Shown here: positions 37,111 through 50,498 of the stretch, in pieces
Layout: every line of letters starts with the position of its first letter
Numbering within the stretch: position 1 is the stretch's first letter
NCBI GenBank assembly: GCA_037975125.1
Contig: CM075862.1
Coordinates: 43,895,777-43,959,776 of the forward strand
Origin: Latrodectus hesperus
Taxonomy: Eukaryota; Arthropoda; Arachnida; Araneae; Theridiidae
Reading direction: 5' to 3'
Length of the DNA: 64,000 nt
Translations under genes and position numbers: made by a program
Notes under the pieces: generated by a model
The model's input: only the letters and a program-made list of their open reading frames with translations
The model's database searches: none
Told to the model about the DNA's origin: nothing

Positions 37111-40100
37111 TCAAACTTTTTATGATAAAACAAATGAATTTAGTTTAAAGAAAATAAATAAAATATTTTGGAATTTTATAATATTTCCATTAAAATACAT
37201 TAAAACATAATTCTTTAGTTAATCAAATAGAATACATATAATATTCAATAATTGAAGTAGCATCAGAAAACAAATTAAAAAAAATACTTTAATAATAATA
37301 GTCCTTCAACACTATTTGGCTAGTAGAGTATTGCTTATAAGAGTAAGGTGTAATTATAAACTACAGAAGGATTACCCAAACTTTAACGGTCTTATAAGAA
37401 ACTTGAAAATGGCAATAGTGTTTATACTTAGTCATTGAATTTTTATATTTATTTTATAATTTTGCATAGCTCAGAATTAATAATTTAAAGGAAAATTTAA
37501 AAAAAATTATGCTATTTTGGCAGCAGTTTACATTTTCTCAATATTTATGTATTCATTATTTAACTTTAATTTTATCTTGGTCTTTTTTATATATCTTTTT
37601 CTGTTTTATTTGTGATTTGGTATGATTTTGATTTGAGGTGTGTAATGGTTTAGTTTTCGTCTTTGACCTTTGCAAGAAAGTTATACTTTGTACCAAATTA
37701 ATCTTTACCTAATAATGAAGCTAGCTATGCTGGTACACTATTTCATTTTACATTCCTTGTGTTTATTAAATTGACTTATTTCACTTTACTTATTAAATTA
37801 ATTCAATTTCAAAATGTTAGTACTCTCTATCCATTCATTTTTTTCTATCCATTAAACTGCATTCAGTATTAAATGTTCTCCTTTTAATGTTAAAGTGTAA
37901 AAAGAAATTTCTATTATATATGTATCGATATGATAAAACAATGAGATTGTAATATTTCTGATAAGTTGAAAGTAAACGTGGACATTTTTTTCTTGCTTAG
38001 TAAATATTAATACAATTGTAATAGATTAATCAAACATTATACTTTGGCATTCTACAAAAATCTTACAACTAAAAGATATATTGTGATAAGCACTTTTTGG
38101 TAACCATAACCTATCTCCTTTTTTGTCACTTTGCGGATGGTGCAAAGGAGGAAACCAGGAAAACTACATATAGACAAAATTTCGAGTCAGGCTTGACTTG
38201 CATGCCATTAACTCACATTGAATCTAATTATATACTTAACAGTTTTTTTAAGATAAATTTCAAGGAAGGAAAATTTATTTTTATTAAATATCAGTCAGAA
38301 AACAATGTAAAATAATATGATTAGCATATATGAGCTCAAAAATCTATCACCGAAAAGGATCAGGTGTTTCTGATATACTACAAAATATATACGAATGACG
38401 AAATACCGTCTGCATTACCTAAGCTAATTAGGTTATCCTATGCAAGGAGAAATTCATTTTCGAAGGATAGTTAGAAATTTCAATGTCAGAAATTTAGACG
38501 ACAACTAAGTAAAATTTTTAGTATAAAATCTTAGGAGCATACTAATAAAACGAGGAAAGTTTCTAAGTTTCTTCGGAAAAGGAAGGTATACGGAATTGCA
38601 AACTGGAAGCATCTAATTGCCAAACGCAGAAACTACTTCAAAGCATATGTTTACGCTTTTGCAGAAGACAAATGTTGTTTCGTAGCATTAACATTTTCTT
38701 TTTCTAATAATTTTTAGTTTGGAAACAAAATATTGTTCGATAAATAATTATTTCGAAACAAAATAGTTTGAGTATAAATAAAAAAAATGTTTCTGAAAAC
38801 AAGAACACGCTAACACAGAAACAAGAATTTTTTTTTCACATTTACATATAACTTTCTGACTTCAATAATTCAAAAAAATAATCTCACTCATTATCTAATA
38901 AATTATATACAGACCTTCTGCATCTCTCTAAATGATCCATTGTTCTATTTTCCCTTTTAAGTTTTTCGATTCACTTCCCAATCAGCTTTTTTTTCTATAT
39001 CAATTATAATTTTTAATGTTCTTTTCAACCAAACATTGTTACTTAACGCTCTGGCCCAATTCATCAAACCAGCTCCATTACCCAAAAATATTTTTCCCTA
39101 ATTATCTATAAAAATCTAACTTTCAATTAAAATTTCCTCGTGTTTAAATATACTTTTCAAATAATTAAAGAGTTCTAACACAATATTTTTATAAAAAATA
39201 TTATTGATTTCATATGTTTATTAAATTTATACACATTTTCTTTTAAATTTCTATTTTCGTTTATAGTAAATAAAAACATTTGAAACAGTTTAAAAATTTA
39301 AAGCGCATATTATGAAGAATGATATTTTTCATGATTCGATTTTTCAGATAAATAAATTCTTTATTTTCATATTTTATAAAAAAAATAGCTATAACTATAT
39401 AGATACACACACACATTTCTGCACACAATATATACACACAATGCACAACTCATTTCTAAGATATCTTTTTTTACAGATGTCCGAATTCAAGTTTTGCTGT
39501 GTTAAAAGTCATAAAATTTAATAAAGCTAATAACAATATCGACTATTGTACGTTCAATATTGAATTATAGGCACTCTTGTGAAAAAGAAAAAATATACTT
39601 GATTAGTAGTCGAGTAAATTAAAAATCACTTTTCGCTTGTTTTCTATGTAAATCAAATATAATATACTATTAAATTCATTTTCCTTGTACTCTTTTGTAT
39701 TATTTGGTCTTTATTCTGATTAATAACTTTTTATATAATTTTATTTCATCCAAAATTCACTCCTCTATATTGTTTTCTTCATGTTTTATGAATAATTACT
39801 CATTTTTTGTTCTAATATACGTTTAAAATAACATACGATTAATTTACGCTCATATTATAAAATTTTACAATTTCCATTGTTACTGCTCTATTTTTCCTCT
39901 ATTTTGTTTAAAAGAAATGTCTATAACTGTTAAAAAATTTTACATTTTTAATTACTTAATTTTTTTCTTAAATTTAACTTAACGTATAAATTTATACACA
40001 TACAAAGATTGTTGTTCAGAAAATAGAAATTTTCATAATTTTCACTCATTGAACAGCAATGTGCTCCATAACACTTTCGCATAACAATAAAAAGGAAGAA

Positions 40101-41105
40101 ATGTAAATTTTCCTGTAGTTAAATTGGCAAAAAAAGAAGATTAAAAATCGATTTAATATAATATCAAGTTCTACGTGAAAGAGAGAATTTCGAGCTTCGC
40201 AATTGAGAATTAAAGTAGGTTTCAAGAAAATTTCCATGTGTAATGATAGAGCCAAGAGCGAATATACGTACAGCTGTTTGGGTAACTGAGCCACCGTTAA
40301 TCTAATAGCAAATTATTCATTTAACAAAGTGAATCCTTAAAAGAAAATTGTGAAATGCTAATCCCAAATTTATTTTATCAACTAGTTCACGAAAATATTC
40401 TCCTTTCCCCATCCATGTCTACTGCCTTGACGTCTATTATGGTGAGCAGCGCCAAGAAATGCAGCTAATCTTTCTTCCTAGTAGAATAAAATTAAACACA
40501 ACGTCTAATAATACTAAACAAACCACTAAAAGATACAGAAAATCTCAAGTGGAAACCGAGGGGTGGCAAAACAAACATAATTTACGGTGCACCCCCACGA
40601 GAGGTAACAGCACTAACGTTAAAACAAGATTTAAGATTTTAGTAGCAATCCCCCGGCTATTTGGCTTAACTGAGTTAGATTCGATATTTAACAGAATCCA
40701 AGCACATCTAATAAGAGGCGGCTGCTTATAAGGTAGCATCAAGTTATACAGGATGAAGATATTTAAGTTTATTCGTTGAAACGTGTCAGGTGAGAATAAT
40801 TAAATTTAAGCCGAAATACTTTTTTTATTTTATACTGTCCAACGCGCGCACGTATTATTGAACAGTCTATAGACAGAAACAGAACGGGTTCGGAGTAGAA
40901 GTGGCTATTCTTTGGTTTGGTAAAAAATTTGGCGATAAAATTAAGTTTTTGGTAACCCTTGTATTTCCAGCGCTTTATCTAATGTAGTTTTAGGGTTACC
41001 ATTTTGTTGTCCACATTTTGGCTCGTATCTTGGCGTTAAAAAATTAAGGTGTATCTGTAAATAAACTTTTACCAAACAGAATCATTGAGAGAAATATATA
41101 ATAGT
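37111..41105. other. AT-rich interval without recognisable gene
   Basis: Largely low complexity. A GC-richer patch at 40540-40740 is open in overlapping frames on both strands (90 codons plus, 65 codons minus) with no motif. A short (AC)n-rich stretch is at 39403-39445. No transposon ends recognised. Confidence 0.35.
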
Positions 41106-41109
41106 AAAC

Positions 41110-41745
41110 AAGGTAATTCCCAATGCAGGATATGATCAAAAATTTTAAATTTTAATAGTTGCTTGACAAATTTCTTTGCATTAACATATTTTCAAAGTTC
41201 AGTTTTGAGAAATATGCAAATTTTTTAAAATAGTTTTCAGTTTAATTACTAATTTTTTTCTTGAATGTTTTATATAATTAAATTGCTAACCTTTTTCCTG
41301 TATATTTGAATATAATTTGATAACTATCCTTTTGATAGAATATTATTTGAATATTTTTAATTGAATATAATTCGATTACTAATCATAGGTACTATATAAT
41401 TATAGGCTTAATAGACATAGGCCATTCCCAGTAAAGGATGAGTCAAAATTTTAAACAATTTTAATAGCTTCTTTACAAATTCCTTCGTACTAACGAGTTT
41501 TCAATCAAAGTTTAGTTTTAAAAAATATGCTGATTTTTTAAAATAATTTTTTCAGCTTAATCATTAATTTTTTCTTTAATATTTGAATATAACTTGATTA
41601 CTAATCTCTTGAACAAAATAGTATGATTATTAACTTTTTTCTTGAATATTTGAATATAATTTGATAACTCTATCTTTTGATTGAATATAATTTGAATATT
41701 TTTCATTGAATACAATACGATTACTTATCTCTCTTCAGGAATATT
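41110..41745. repeat. Diverged ~310-bp tandem duplication
   Basis: The block from ATTCCCAATGCAGGATATGA (41116) recurs from ATTCCCAGTAAAGGATGAGT (41426). Both continue through AATTTTAATAG, TTTGAATATAATTTGATAAC and ATTGAATATAATTCGATTAC in the same order. Unit length is about 310 bp. Confidence 0.75.
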
Positions 41746-43812
41746 TCAATACATTTAAATAAAATAGTCTTGCTTACGAATATAGTTAATACAATTTTAA
41801 TTAAAGAGTTATTAAGAAAATGCGAATATCTTTAATAAAAAGTTCTGCAATTCTATTACCTTACTACAATCAGTACTAACTGTTATTTGGTTATTGCATT
41901 TTTACACATTATAAAGCAAAATAAAATATTTCGAAAAAAATCACTTCTACTTTCATTAATTTTTTTAAAATAATGGAATTTTTTCTTTCTAATAAGCAAC
42001 AGATTAATTAGTCTACACTATAAAAATAAAGATATGTATTTTTTCTATATATTAAGCATTTATATGGACATTTATGAATGAAATTAGTTATTTTGCAATC
42101 AGATAAAAAATTCTTCTATAATTGGTATAAATAAATATACATTATGCTACTTAACAATGATATTTTTTCAAAAACACTTTCATTAAATATAGCAAGATAT
42201 TTTTATATCATACTTAAATAGAATACGAATGAATAAGTTTATAAAACTTAGCCGTGTCTAAAGTTACATATGTGTGTGTTATAAAATTTATATTACATAA
42301 ATCAGTTATAAAATTTATTTTTTATTTTATTTCTGATTCTTTGCTACTTTTTAGAGGAATATATATAAACTTGTTTTCTTTAATCTATTAAATTTCTTAG
42401 TTTTAAATTTTGTTTATTCACTATGCTACACACAGATATCAAATAACTGGGGAAATTTTCTAAGAATTCGTCCTTTAATCTACAAGTTATTATATGGATC
42501 ACAATAAACATTTTGTAGATGTATACCATAGATTTTAAGCATGATATTAATATAATTTTAAAAAAATTTGTTACTATCATAAAATTCTAGTTGCAGAAAA
42601 GATAGCATTGCAACTGAAATTTATTGTTCCCATACTTTTTAGATAAGAAATAGTACATATTAAAATTTGAAAAGCAAAGTTACTTCCCTTCTCTAAAAAC
42701 TTTCATTACCAATATATCATAAGGAAATTTTAAAAATATACATAAAGAGATTATAATTAGTAAAATTACATTCCATGAACTTTTTGGAGTCAAGTATTCA
42801 ACTTGTTGCCCTCTATGTCAACAAATATGTCAGTATCCATATCCCATTGTTTTAAAGTTTCATAAAGACAACACTATGGACACTAACATTAATTCTTTTT
42901 ATACTACATCAACTTTTTATTGGACTGCACGTCAACTAAAGACAGAGATACCAAAAACTGGCGTAAGATTAAAAAAAAAATTTGTCCATAAGCGCATAAT
43001 ACAATTCCAATTTCTAAAATTTTAAATTCAAAAATAATGATTGATATTTATTGAATTTCTTTGCTTTTGAATAATCAAGTAAAATTTAATTTGTTTGTAA
43101 TAATAATGTGATTTCCCTGAATCGATAATTGCTTTTATAATTAATATATTTAAATTATTAAAAAATCATAGACTTTCATCCTTTTCATTTACTGATTTCT
43201 TGTTTGTAATTATGCAACTATTGGTACATACATCAAAGTCAAATATGATTATTTTTGAATTTGGCTAAACTTTACCTTATTTGATATGTATTCTAATTCT
43301 GAGCAAAAACTCTCTTACCAAATTGTTGTCCAAGTAGTCAATAATAGACATAATCATAACGATTCTATACCAAATGCATAACAATTGGTCTGAAATACTA
43401 TAACTATTTCTCATAAATAATTTTATTTGCGATAAGGTATTTAATTGCATGTAAAAAAGTACCTAGGAATTATGTCTGTAAATTGAATTAAATGTATTTT
43501 GATGCATTGAGAGTATTTTTAAGCCATGTTTTGAGCTGTTGCTTCTAAATTACAAGCAGATTAAAGTAAATTTAGGATAACTATCACTAATAATCCTCAA
43601 AAATGTTCTACATTTATAATCACTTATGGAAATGGTCAATGATCGTTAAACTGTTGAATAATTGAATTTGTCTCTGTAATAGTATTAAAATTCATCATAC
43701 AGATATAGTTTAAATCATGATCTATAGCACTTTATTTCAAACTTAAATTCAAAACTACGAAGAGTTTGGTGGGACATTATCTGTTAAGGTAAAAATGACG
43801 ACGTCTGCGTCT
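41746..43812. other. AT-rich interval without recognisable feature
   Basis: No coding-like frame or repeat family recognised. Confidence 0.35.
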
Positions 43813-43820
43813 TGAATTTT

Positions 43821-44074
43821 GGCACAGGTGCCGTATAATCCATGATTCCAAATTTCGAGATTGGTGATTTTTTGGTGGATTTTCTTATGTATCTAGAAAC
43901 TTCGTTTTTATTACGTTATACATATGGAGAACTATAAGAATTATGCAGAAAATTCTATTTTGGTAACCCTAGAATTTACGTTACCACGCACATCTCGATA
44001 CGTCATGTTGGCAACATTTCTTCATCGCCAAAAAATTCAGAATTTGGAATCATGGATTATACGGCACCTGTGCC
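43821..44074 (-). mobile_element. MITE, 254 bp, copy 3, inverted orientation, best preserved
   Basis: Terminal inverted repeats of about 34 bp are nearly perfect, starting GGCACAGGTGCCGTATAATC. Flanks TGAATTTT (43813-43820) and TGAATTTT (44075-44082) are an exact 8-bp duplication, so this is probably the youngest copy. The interior matches the reverse complement of the copies at 11920 and 18140. No coding frame. Confidence 0.95.
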
Positions 44075-44724
44075 TGAATTTTAAACAAGTAACCAAATAA
44101 ATATTAAATAGAATTACTTACTCTTTAAAGTTCAAGGTAATATTTACAATACATTTTTAAATAAGATAACTATGTGCTATAAACTACAATGGTCTTATTT
44201 GAAAATTTATTGAAATTGTTTAAATTATAGTTTGTGTTATATTAGAACAATGTAAGTATCAAAAGGTTTGGATTGAATATAATTTATTATAAATAAAAAT
44301 TTTCGAATTTTTTTAAGAAAAATTACTTTAGAAATCTTCTGAATCATTCACCATCTCAATACTGTGTTTGTTTAGTGACATGCATATGGAACAGTATAGC
44401 TCTTGTTTTCCAACCTCTTTAAAATTAAATTTTGCACATTAGTAACAACAAATGCTTCGAATTTGCTCTAAATATATATACACAAAACTGATCTTTAAAC
44501 TAACCCGTGTACATACTAATAACAGAAAAAAAATATAAAAATTTAAAATGGCTTTTGTCATAACATATTATCACTTAGTGATCAACATGCCGCAGATAAA
44601 CACAATTAACAACAAAAAATTTTGGGAAGAAAAAAAAAGAAGAAGAGAAATTCTATTCGTGAAAAGATATTCCAAGAAATTTCTCCATTCTTACAAATTC
44701 CAAATGTCTGAAGAAGAAATGCTA

Positions 44725-44960
44725 AATGGCTGATTTGCTTTGTGGGAGTGGAGTCCCGGAAAAGGGAACTTAGATTGCTCTTCTTTCCGACCCGAGTGTC
44801 TTCCCAAATCCCAGTCATGATATTTCACGGCGGTAAACCTCAAAGGGGGATTCAATGTATGGCGCCGCTCCTAATACAGACAACCAGAGTATATCACGCC
44901 AGCTCTGCTCTTCTCTGCTCTGGGAACTCTATTTGTTTCGAGTACACCAAAAACAAAAGC
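44725..44960. promoter_or_regulatory. GC-richer island, candidate conserved non-coding element
   Basis: Complex sequence (for example TTTCACGGCGGTAAACCTCA and ATGTATGGCGCCGCTCC). It falls within a 99-codon plus-strand frame (44742-45041) that has no splice sites, motif or family match. Regulatory element, decayed exon or chance frame cannot be separated by eye. Confidence 0.2.
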
Positions 44961-45370
44961 CATGTGTCTGATTCAAAAGGAAACAAAACAAAAAAATGCC
45001 ATTTTGATGGAAGTACCAGTATTTATGGTAAGAAAAATTAAGAAGAATTCTGTAATAAATTATCACAACTTTATAATAGAGAATGTTTTACCAAAAGGAC
45101 CAAATATATTTGGAAATATTCAAAAGTAATATGCCGATATCGAATAAAGAAAAGTAATTATACTTTGATCATTAAATAGTTGCTCATCTGATAGCAACTG
45201 TCAAGTCGAAAATACCTAATCTCGAAAATCATCTCATCTTTTTATAACGAAAAAATGTGTATAGCATTATTTACTTCTCCGTTTATTTAGGATATAAATA
45301 TTGAAATTGCACAAGGTATATAATATTTTAGCCATATCTTAATCTTTATACATTCGATCTATGACTTTTA

Positions 45371-45444
45371 AGTATGACTTTTCTGCATTGGCTCCAAACT
45401 AATCTTTGGTTTACTCGACAGAAAAGTCATACTTTGAGCCAATG
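45371..45444. repeat. Interleaved inverted repeats (A-B-A'-B')
   Basis: AGTATGACTTTTCTG (45371-45385) has its exact complement at 45419-45433, and CATTGGCTCCAAA (45386-45398) has its complement, less one base, at 45433-45444. The pairs interleave rather than nest. Confidence 0.9.
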
Positions 45445-45576
45445 TGGTCAGCACACCCTGAAAAAGCTGGTCATTTTGGTACTTCGTTCCACTTTCCTTT
45501 TATTCTATGTTTCTTTGAAATTTTTAAACTATCTATTGAACACATCTTCCATTTGTTTATTATATTTCATATTTTC

Positions 45577-45895
<319 letters not shown>

Positions 45896-46409
45896 TGACA
45901 TAGGGAAGGAGTGTCTCTCAGCTGTTTTGCAACACAGGGCTCAACAATAAGTAAATAATGTTGTCTTTAGGGTTGATTTACTTAAAAGAATACATGACTG
46001 TTAAAGACCGTGTATAACATAAAACATATAAAGTTCTGGATTCAGCTGTAAAACAGAAAACTACACGCTTATGAAAATGATATTTTTACTTAAGGGCTAA
46101 CCATATCCAAGGAAATTGTGGAGATAACGTCTCGCCACTCTAGTACACATTACTAGGATATATCATGGAAAACCTTCCGATAACATGTGCTGTTTTATGA
46201 CTACAAAGGGTGTCACTTAAAAAAACAATGCACTATGTATGTACTGAACATTCGTTGATTGGCTGATGGAACATTTTATATACAATTGACCAGTTATAAG
46301 CAGCACATCAGGGATTTTATTGGGAAAAGCGCAGATTATGCTCCATCTAATCTTCTTGAGTTGTGGGATTTCATGCAAAAGTTAAAGATGGGTGTACCTT
46401 TTTATTATT

Positions 46410-46690
46410 GGGCCGCGGTGGCCTGGTTGGTTAGGGCATCGTTCTCATTATCGAAAGGCAGTGAATTCGAATCCCGGCCGACCGGAGACCCGTCGTGATC
46501 GCTAATGGCGGCTGGGGCATGTTAAAACTGGGCGTGGTCACAATGTCCTCCAAGAGAAATGATACTCTGGGGGTGGCAGGTCAAGTATAGGGGTCTTCTA
46601 CTTGGTCTCTGCTTTAAAATTACGAAGTATCTATCTAACTGGGAGAGCCCAACTTAGTGCTAGGTACAGAAAAACATGCTGGTGCAGCAA
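46410..46690 (+). mobile_element. tRNA-derived SINE, family D, copy 2, with target duplication
   Basis: Head GGGCCGCGGTGGCCTGGTTG, B box GAATTCGAATCCCGGC, body GGCGTGGTCACAATGTCCTC and GGGGGTGGCAGGTCAAGTAT, end ACATGCTGGTGCAGCAAC. The flanking TTTTTATTATT occurs at 46399-46409 and 46693-46703. Aligns along its length with 29279-29563. Confidence 0.9.
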
Positions 46691-47289
46691 CTTTTTTATT
46701 ATTTGACACTTATCAAGTCTGAGACATAAATAATTGCTCACGTCATCAACGTGAAAGTGGTACTGCACAATTCTATTTATTACGATTACATTTTTGTTGC
46801 TTTTAAGTAAAATAAAAGATCAAACCAGTATTTTTGGTTTTAATAATCTTTCACTAAAAATCAACAACACAGTAATCGTGTTTTGACATATGCAATAAAA
46901 CACATTTTTAAAGATGTTCTTTACCATGGACAGATTAAATTCACTTAAATTTAAATCTAGCTTTGCAACTATCGGTAAAATTTAGGAATAAAATATTGTA
47001 TTTGTTAAAACAAATCCTTATGAAATAACTTACAGATTTCGTTTAATTTAGAAAAAATAATTTTAGTTGTATGACAACAAAGAACACTTGTGCTTAAAAG
47101 AAAACATAGTTAACGAACAGTTTGAGAAGCAATGTATTTACTTATTTTAAACATATAACAAACCAATAACTTAATTTATTTTAAAGTGATAAAAAAGATT
47201 TTCGGAAAATTAAATATTTCTATAGCAAATTTTAATTTTAAAAATGTAACATTTATAATTTTATTTTATTGCAATAACTTCATTGCTTT

Positions 47290-47400
47290 CCTAATAAGAA
47301 ATAAGGAATTTACGATTGAAATAAAATTATAGCATTCCATAGATTGAAAGTTTTTTGGAAATAACGAAATGCTTTTAAATTTTATGAAATTTTTTTTATA
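47290..47400. repeat. Diverged dispersed repeat, copy 1 of 3
   Basis: TAAGAAATAAGGAATTTACG, then GAAATAAAATTATAGCATTC, ATAGATTGAAAG and GAAATAACGAAATGC. Related copies start near 47889 and 48083 and bracket the palindromic array. Confidence 0.55.
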
Positions 47401-47500
47401 AATTTGACTTTTATTTTCAATTTAATTTAATAACAACAAATTTAAATTTTAAGAATGCTTTATTTAAGAATTTAATTATTTTCAAAATTCTTAATTTCTT

Positions 47501-47895
47501 ATTCAAATTAAGGAAGATAATGATTACTTATTTTAACGAAAAATGAAATTATGTATATAATTTCATTTTTCGTCATTTATCATTCGTTGTCATTCAAATT
47601 AAGGAAGATAATGATTACTTATTTTAACGAAAAATGAAATTATGTATGTAATTTCATTTTTCGTCATTTATCATTCGTTGTCATTCAAATTAAGGAAGAT
47701 AATGATTACTTATTTTAACGAAAAATAAAATTATGTATATAATTTCATTTTTCGTCATCATTATCATTTCGTCATTTATCATTCGTTATCATTCAAATTA
47801 AGGAAGATAATGATAACTCATTTTAACGAAAAATGAAATTATATATATAATTTCATTTTTCGTTAAAATAAGTCATCTTATCTTCCTTAATTTGA
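47501..47895. repeat. Tandem array of a palindromic unit, four copies
   Basis: ATTCAAATTAAGGAAGATAA starts at 47501, 47592, 47683 and 47791 (spacing 91, 91, 108). Each unit folds on AACGAAAAATGAAATTAT and its complement. The last unit is a full ~105-bp palindrome ending TTCCTTAATTTGAAT; the first three have a shortened right arm followed by CGTCATTTATCATTCGTT. Confidence 0.9.
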
Positions 47896-48180
47896 ATCAG
47901 AAATTTACCATTCAAATAAAATTAGAGCATTAAATAGATTAAAAAATTTTTGAAATAATCAAATGTATTATTGAGTTTATGGAGCAAACCTTAAATAAAT
48001 TTTTTATAATGTTACCATTGAAATTTAAACTTTAACAATGCATCATTCATATTCTTTTGATACAATATGTTATTCATTATCTTTAATTTGAATAAGAAGT
48101 TAACGTTTGAAATAAATTTTAAAACATTCAATAGATTTAAAGATTTTAGAAATAATGAAATGCATTATTGAGATTGTGGT
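47889..48180. repeat. Diverged dispersed repeat, copies 2 and 3
   Basis: Two further copies of the block seen at 47290, starting TTAATTTGAATCAGAAATTT and TTTAATTTGAATAAGAAGTT, each followed by ...CATTAAATAGATT / ...CATTCAATAGATT and ATTATTGAG. Confidence 0.55.
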
Positions 48181-50433
48181 ACTTATCTTATAAAAAAATA
48201 GTTTCATTAAGCAGAAAAAAAAGGAGTGGAAGTACCCATTAAAAATACTGAACATCGAAATGTGATTTAAATATTTAAATTAATCTGACAAGAAAAAAAT
48301 TTCCGTCTTTAAACTTTTTTTATGGATAATACCTGCAATTGCACTTAAGCTAATTTTTTTATATATAAAACTCAAGAAACCTTTCGAAAATAACCAGACC
48401 TTATTTCTATCTCCCATGTAATCTAAAATACTTTACGTAATTCTAAGCAATTAAGCTTCATTATCAGCAGGGAAAAAGAACGAGGGATTAATTTCTTTAC
48501 TAGAATAACCCAGTGGTTAAGCGTTTTCAAAAAATAATCGCCATCAAGGAGAATAAAAAATGGGGAATGAAAAAAAAATGTCTTACCAAAGTTTTAGAAA
48601 TATTTAACTCTCCTTATAAAATTTAGTGGAAGGGGCAAAAAAAGTTCATAAAGCGAATTAAGGAAAAACTAATCCAATGACATTAAAAACAAAAAGTCAT
48701 TAAGTATTTTTTTCAGCAACGAAATAAAAAACATTGATTTGTAGATTAACAAACACCAGCTGCAAATTAAAATAAAAAAAACTTATATATTTGCCTTCAT
48801 TAAACTTAAACACTGAGCTTACCTTTTTAATCCAATTTCTGCAGTGTATTACACGTATTTAAATATTAAAGTATCCTCTTAAGGATTTCTTTCTCTTTTT
48901 TCATAAAACAAAGTGCTAAAAGAATTCTAAGTAAAACAAGGGTCTGTGTTTTTTTCCCTTCCCCCCCCCCTCGCGAAATAAAGGGTTGGGGGAAAAAGTA
49001 GTTAAAATGAGACTTTCTGCGCAAATTAACTTTAAAGATATCATATTAAGAGCAGGTGGGAAAAAAATAAATCGAATGAAAAACGGGAGTTGTTTCGGAT
49101 GACAGGTTAAAGAGATCTTGTGTTCGGTCTTTGAGTTTTTATTCTGGGCATGTTTAGGCAAGGAGGGGAGACAGAAAGTGCATAAGAAAATTTTAATTGA
49201 AATATTACTTTCTAGGTGATTATTAACAGTACTGATTTCGCTAAATTCATATTGTTGGGTGGATAATATTTTGAAAAGATACTATTTTATCTTTAAGAGT
49301 CTCACTTTATTAAAAAGTATTCTCAGAACTTATTGTAAATTTCGACACAAATAATATATAACTATTTATATTTATGACAAGAAAATTTTAGTGTAATTTT
49401 ATTTGAATAAAAAAAAACTTTTATAAATCATTATTAATACAATTCTTATATCAAACTTAATCATATTTTGTAAAATTGTAAATTTAAAATAATAGGTCTA
49501 TTTTGAAAATTAAAATCTGAAAAAAAAAAAAACACTTCTCAGGTAACACAATTTTAAAAGCACTTTTTTCTTTTCGTTTCTCAACTTCAGCTGATTATAA
49601 GGATTTATTTTCAACACGCAATCAATTTGATTCTGTATTAATCACAAATTAAGTTATTCGAGGAAAACCTGTGCATTTAATATTTCCCTTATATAACAAA
49701 ACATGCTTCTTTTTTATAATTATTCAAATTCTATAAGTTAAATCGTAATAAAATAATGAATTTCTGCCAAGAGATATTTTTGTTTTCCTATCAGTCTTCT
49801 TATATAAGCTCAATAGCTCAAGGTGTAAGGATGTAAAAAAATTATCAATTAAAAAATTGTTTTCCAATTGTTTTTTTCTAAAAAATGTTTTATTTCCTTA
49901 AAGATATTCTTAATTTTCTTTGAGAAATTTAATGCTAAAATGATATTTGAATAATATGAGCGACGCAAAAGAATTAACTCTGCTTGTATTAGCAGAATAA
50001 ACTTAAATACTCTATACCTTATCATAAACCTAAAATTTTACAGAACTTCATAAATCCATGTAAAAATTTTATAACTTCTATTCTAAAAATATTCAAGACT
50101 TTTGTCTTTTTAATAATAACAAATAAATCTTTCTTAAGATAAATAAAATAGCATAATAAAAAATTGAAATACAAAACTTGATGTTAATTATGTTTCATAA
50201 AATATGCGATTCAATCTACAGAATAATCTAAGTAAAAACATACAGATTGTTGTATTATGTACAAATGTTTACAAAATATTCATCACATATAAGTTTCTTT
50301 TCTTTCTAATGCTGGGCTACCTTTTATAATTTTATCAGATTCAGCGACACAAGAGGCAAAAGGTGAAGGTAATTATTTACTGTGGTCCATCCATGTTTAC
50401 CATGGTGTACCATGTGGTCACCATGAGATAGGA
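48181..50433. other. AT-rich interval; small GC-richer patch at 48930-49170
   Basis: The patch at 48930-49170 has a C-run and GGATGACAGGTTAAAGAG (TGACAG is a TALE-homeodomain-type core). The minus strand is open there for 81 codons with no motif. The remainder is featureless AT-rich sequence. Confidence 0.3.

Positions 50434-50493
<60 letters not shown>
50434..50493. repeat. (TA)n microsatellite
   Basis: About 29 TA units, next to a small GTGGTCACCATG-type inverted repeat cluster (50388-50425). Confidence 0.98.

Positions 50494-50498
<5 letters not shown>

Noticed and set aside
44742..45041. 99-codon plus-strand frame as a gene
   Set aside because: No motif, no splice or promoter context, and low-complexity Lys/Ser end; kept only as part of a GC-richer island.
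50388..50425. CCATGGTGTACCATG and GTGGTCACCATG inverted words
   Set aside because: Short overlapping ATGG/CCAT words give weak symmetry; not enough for a defined element.
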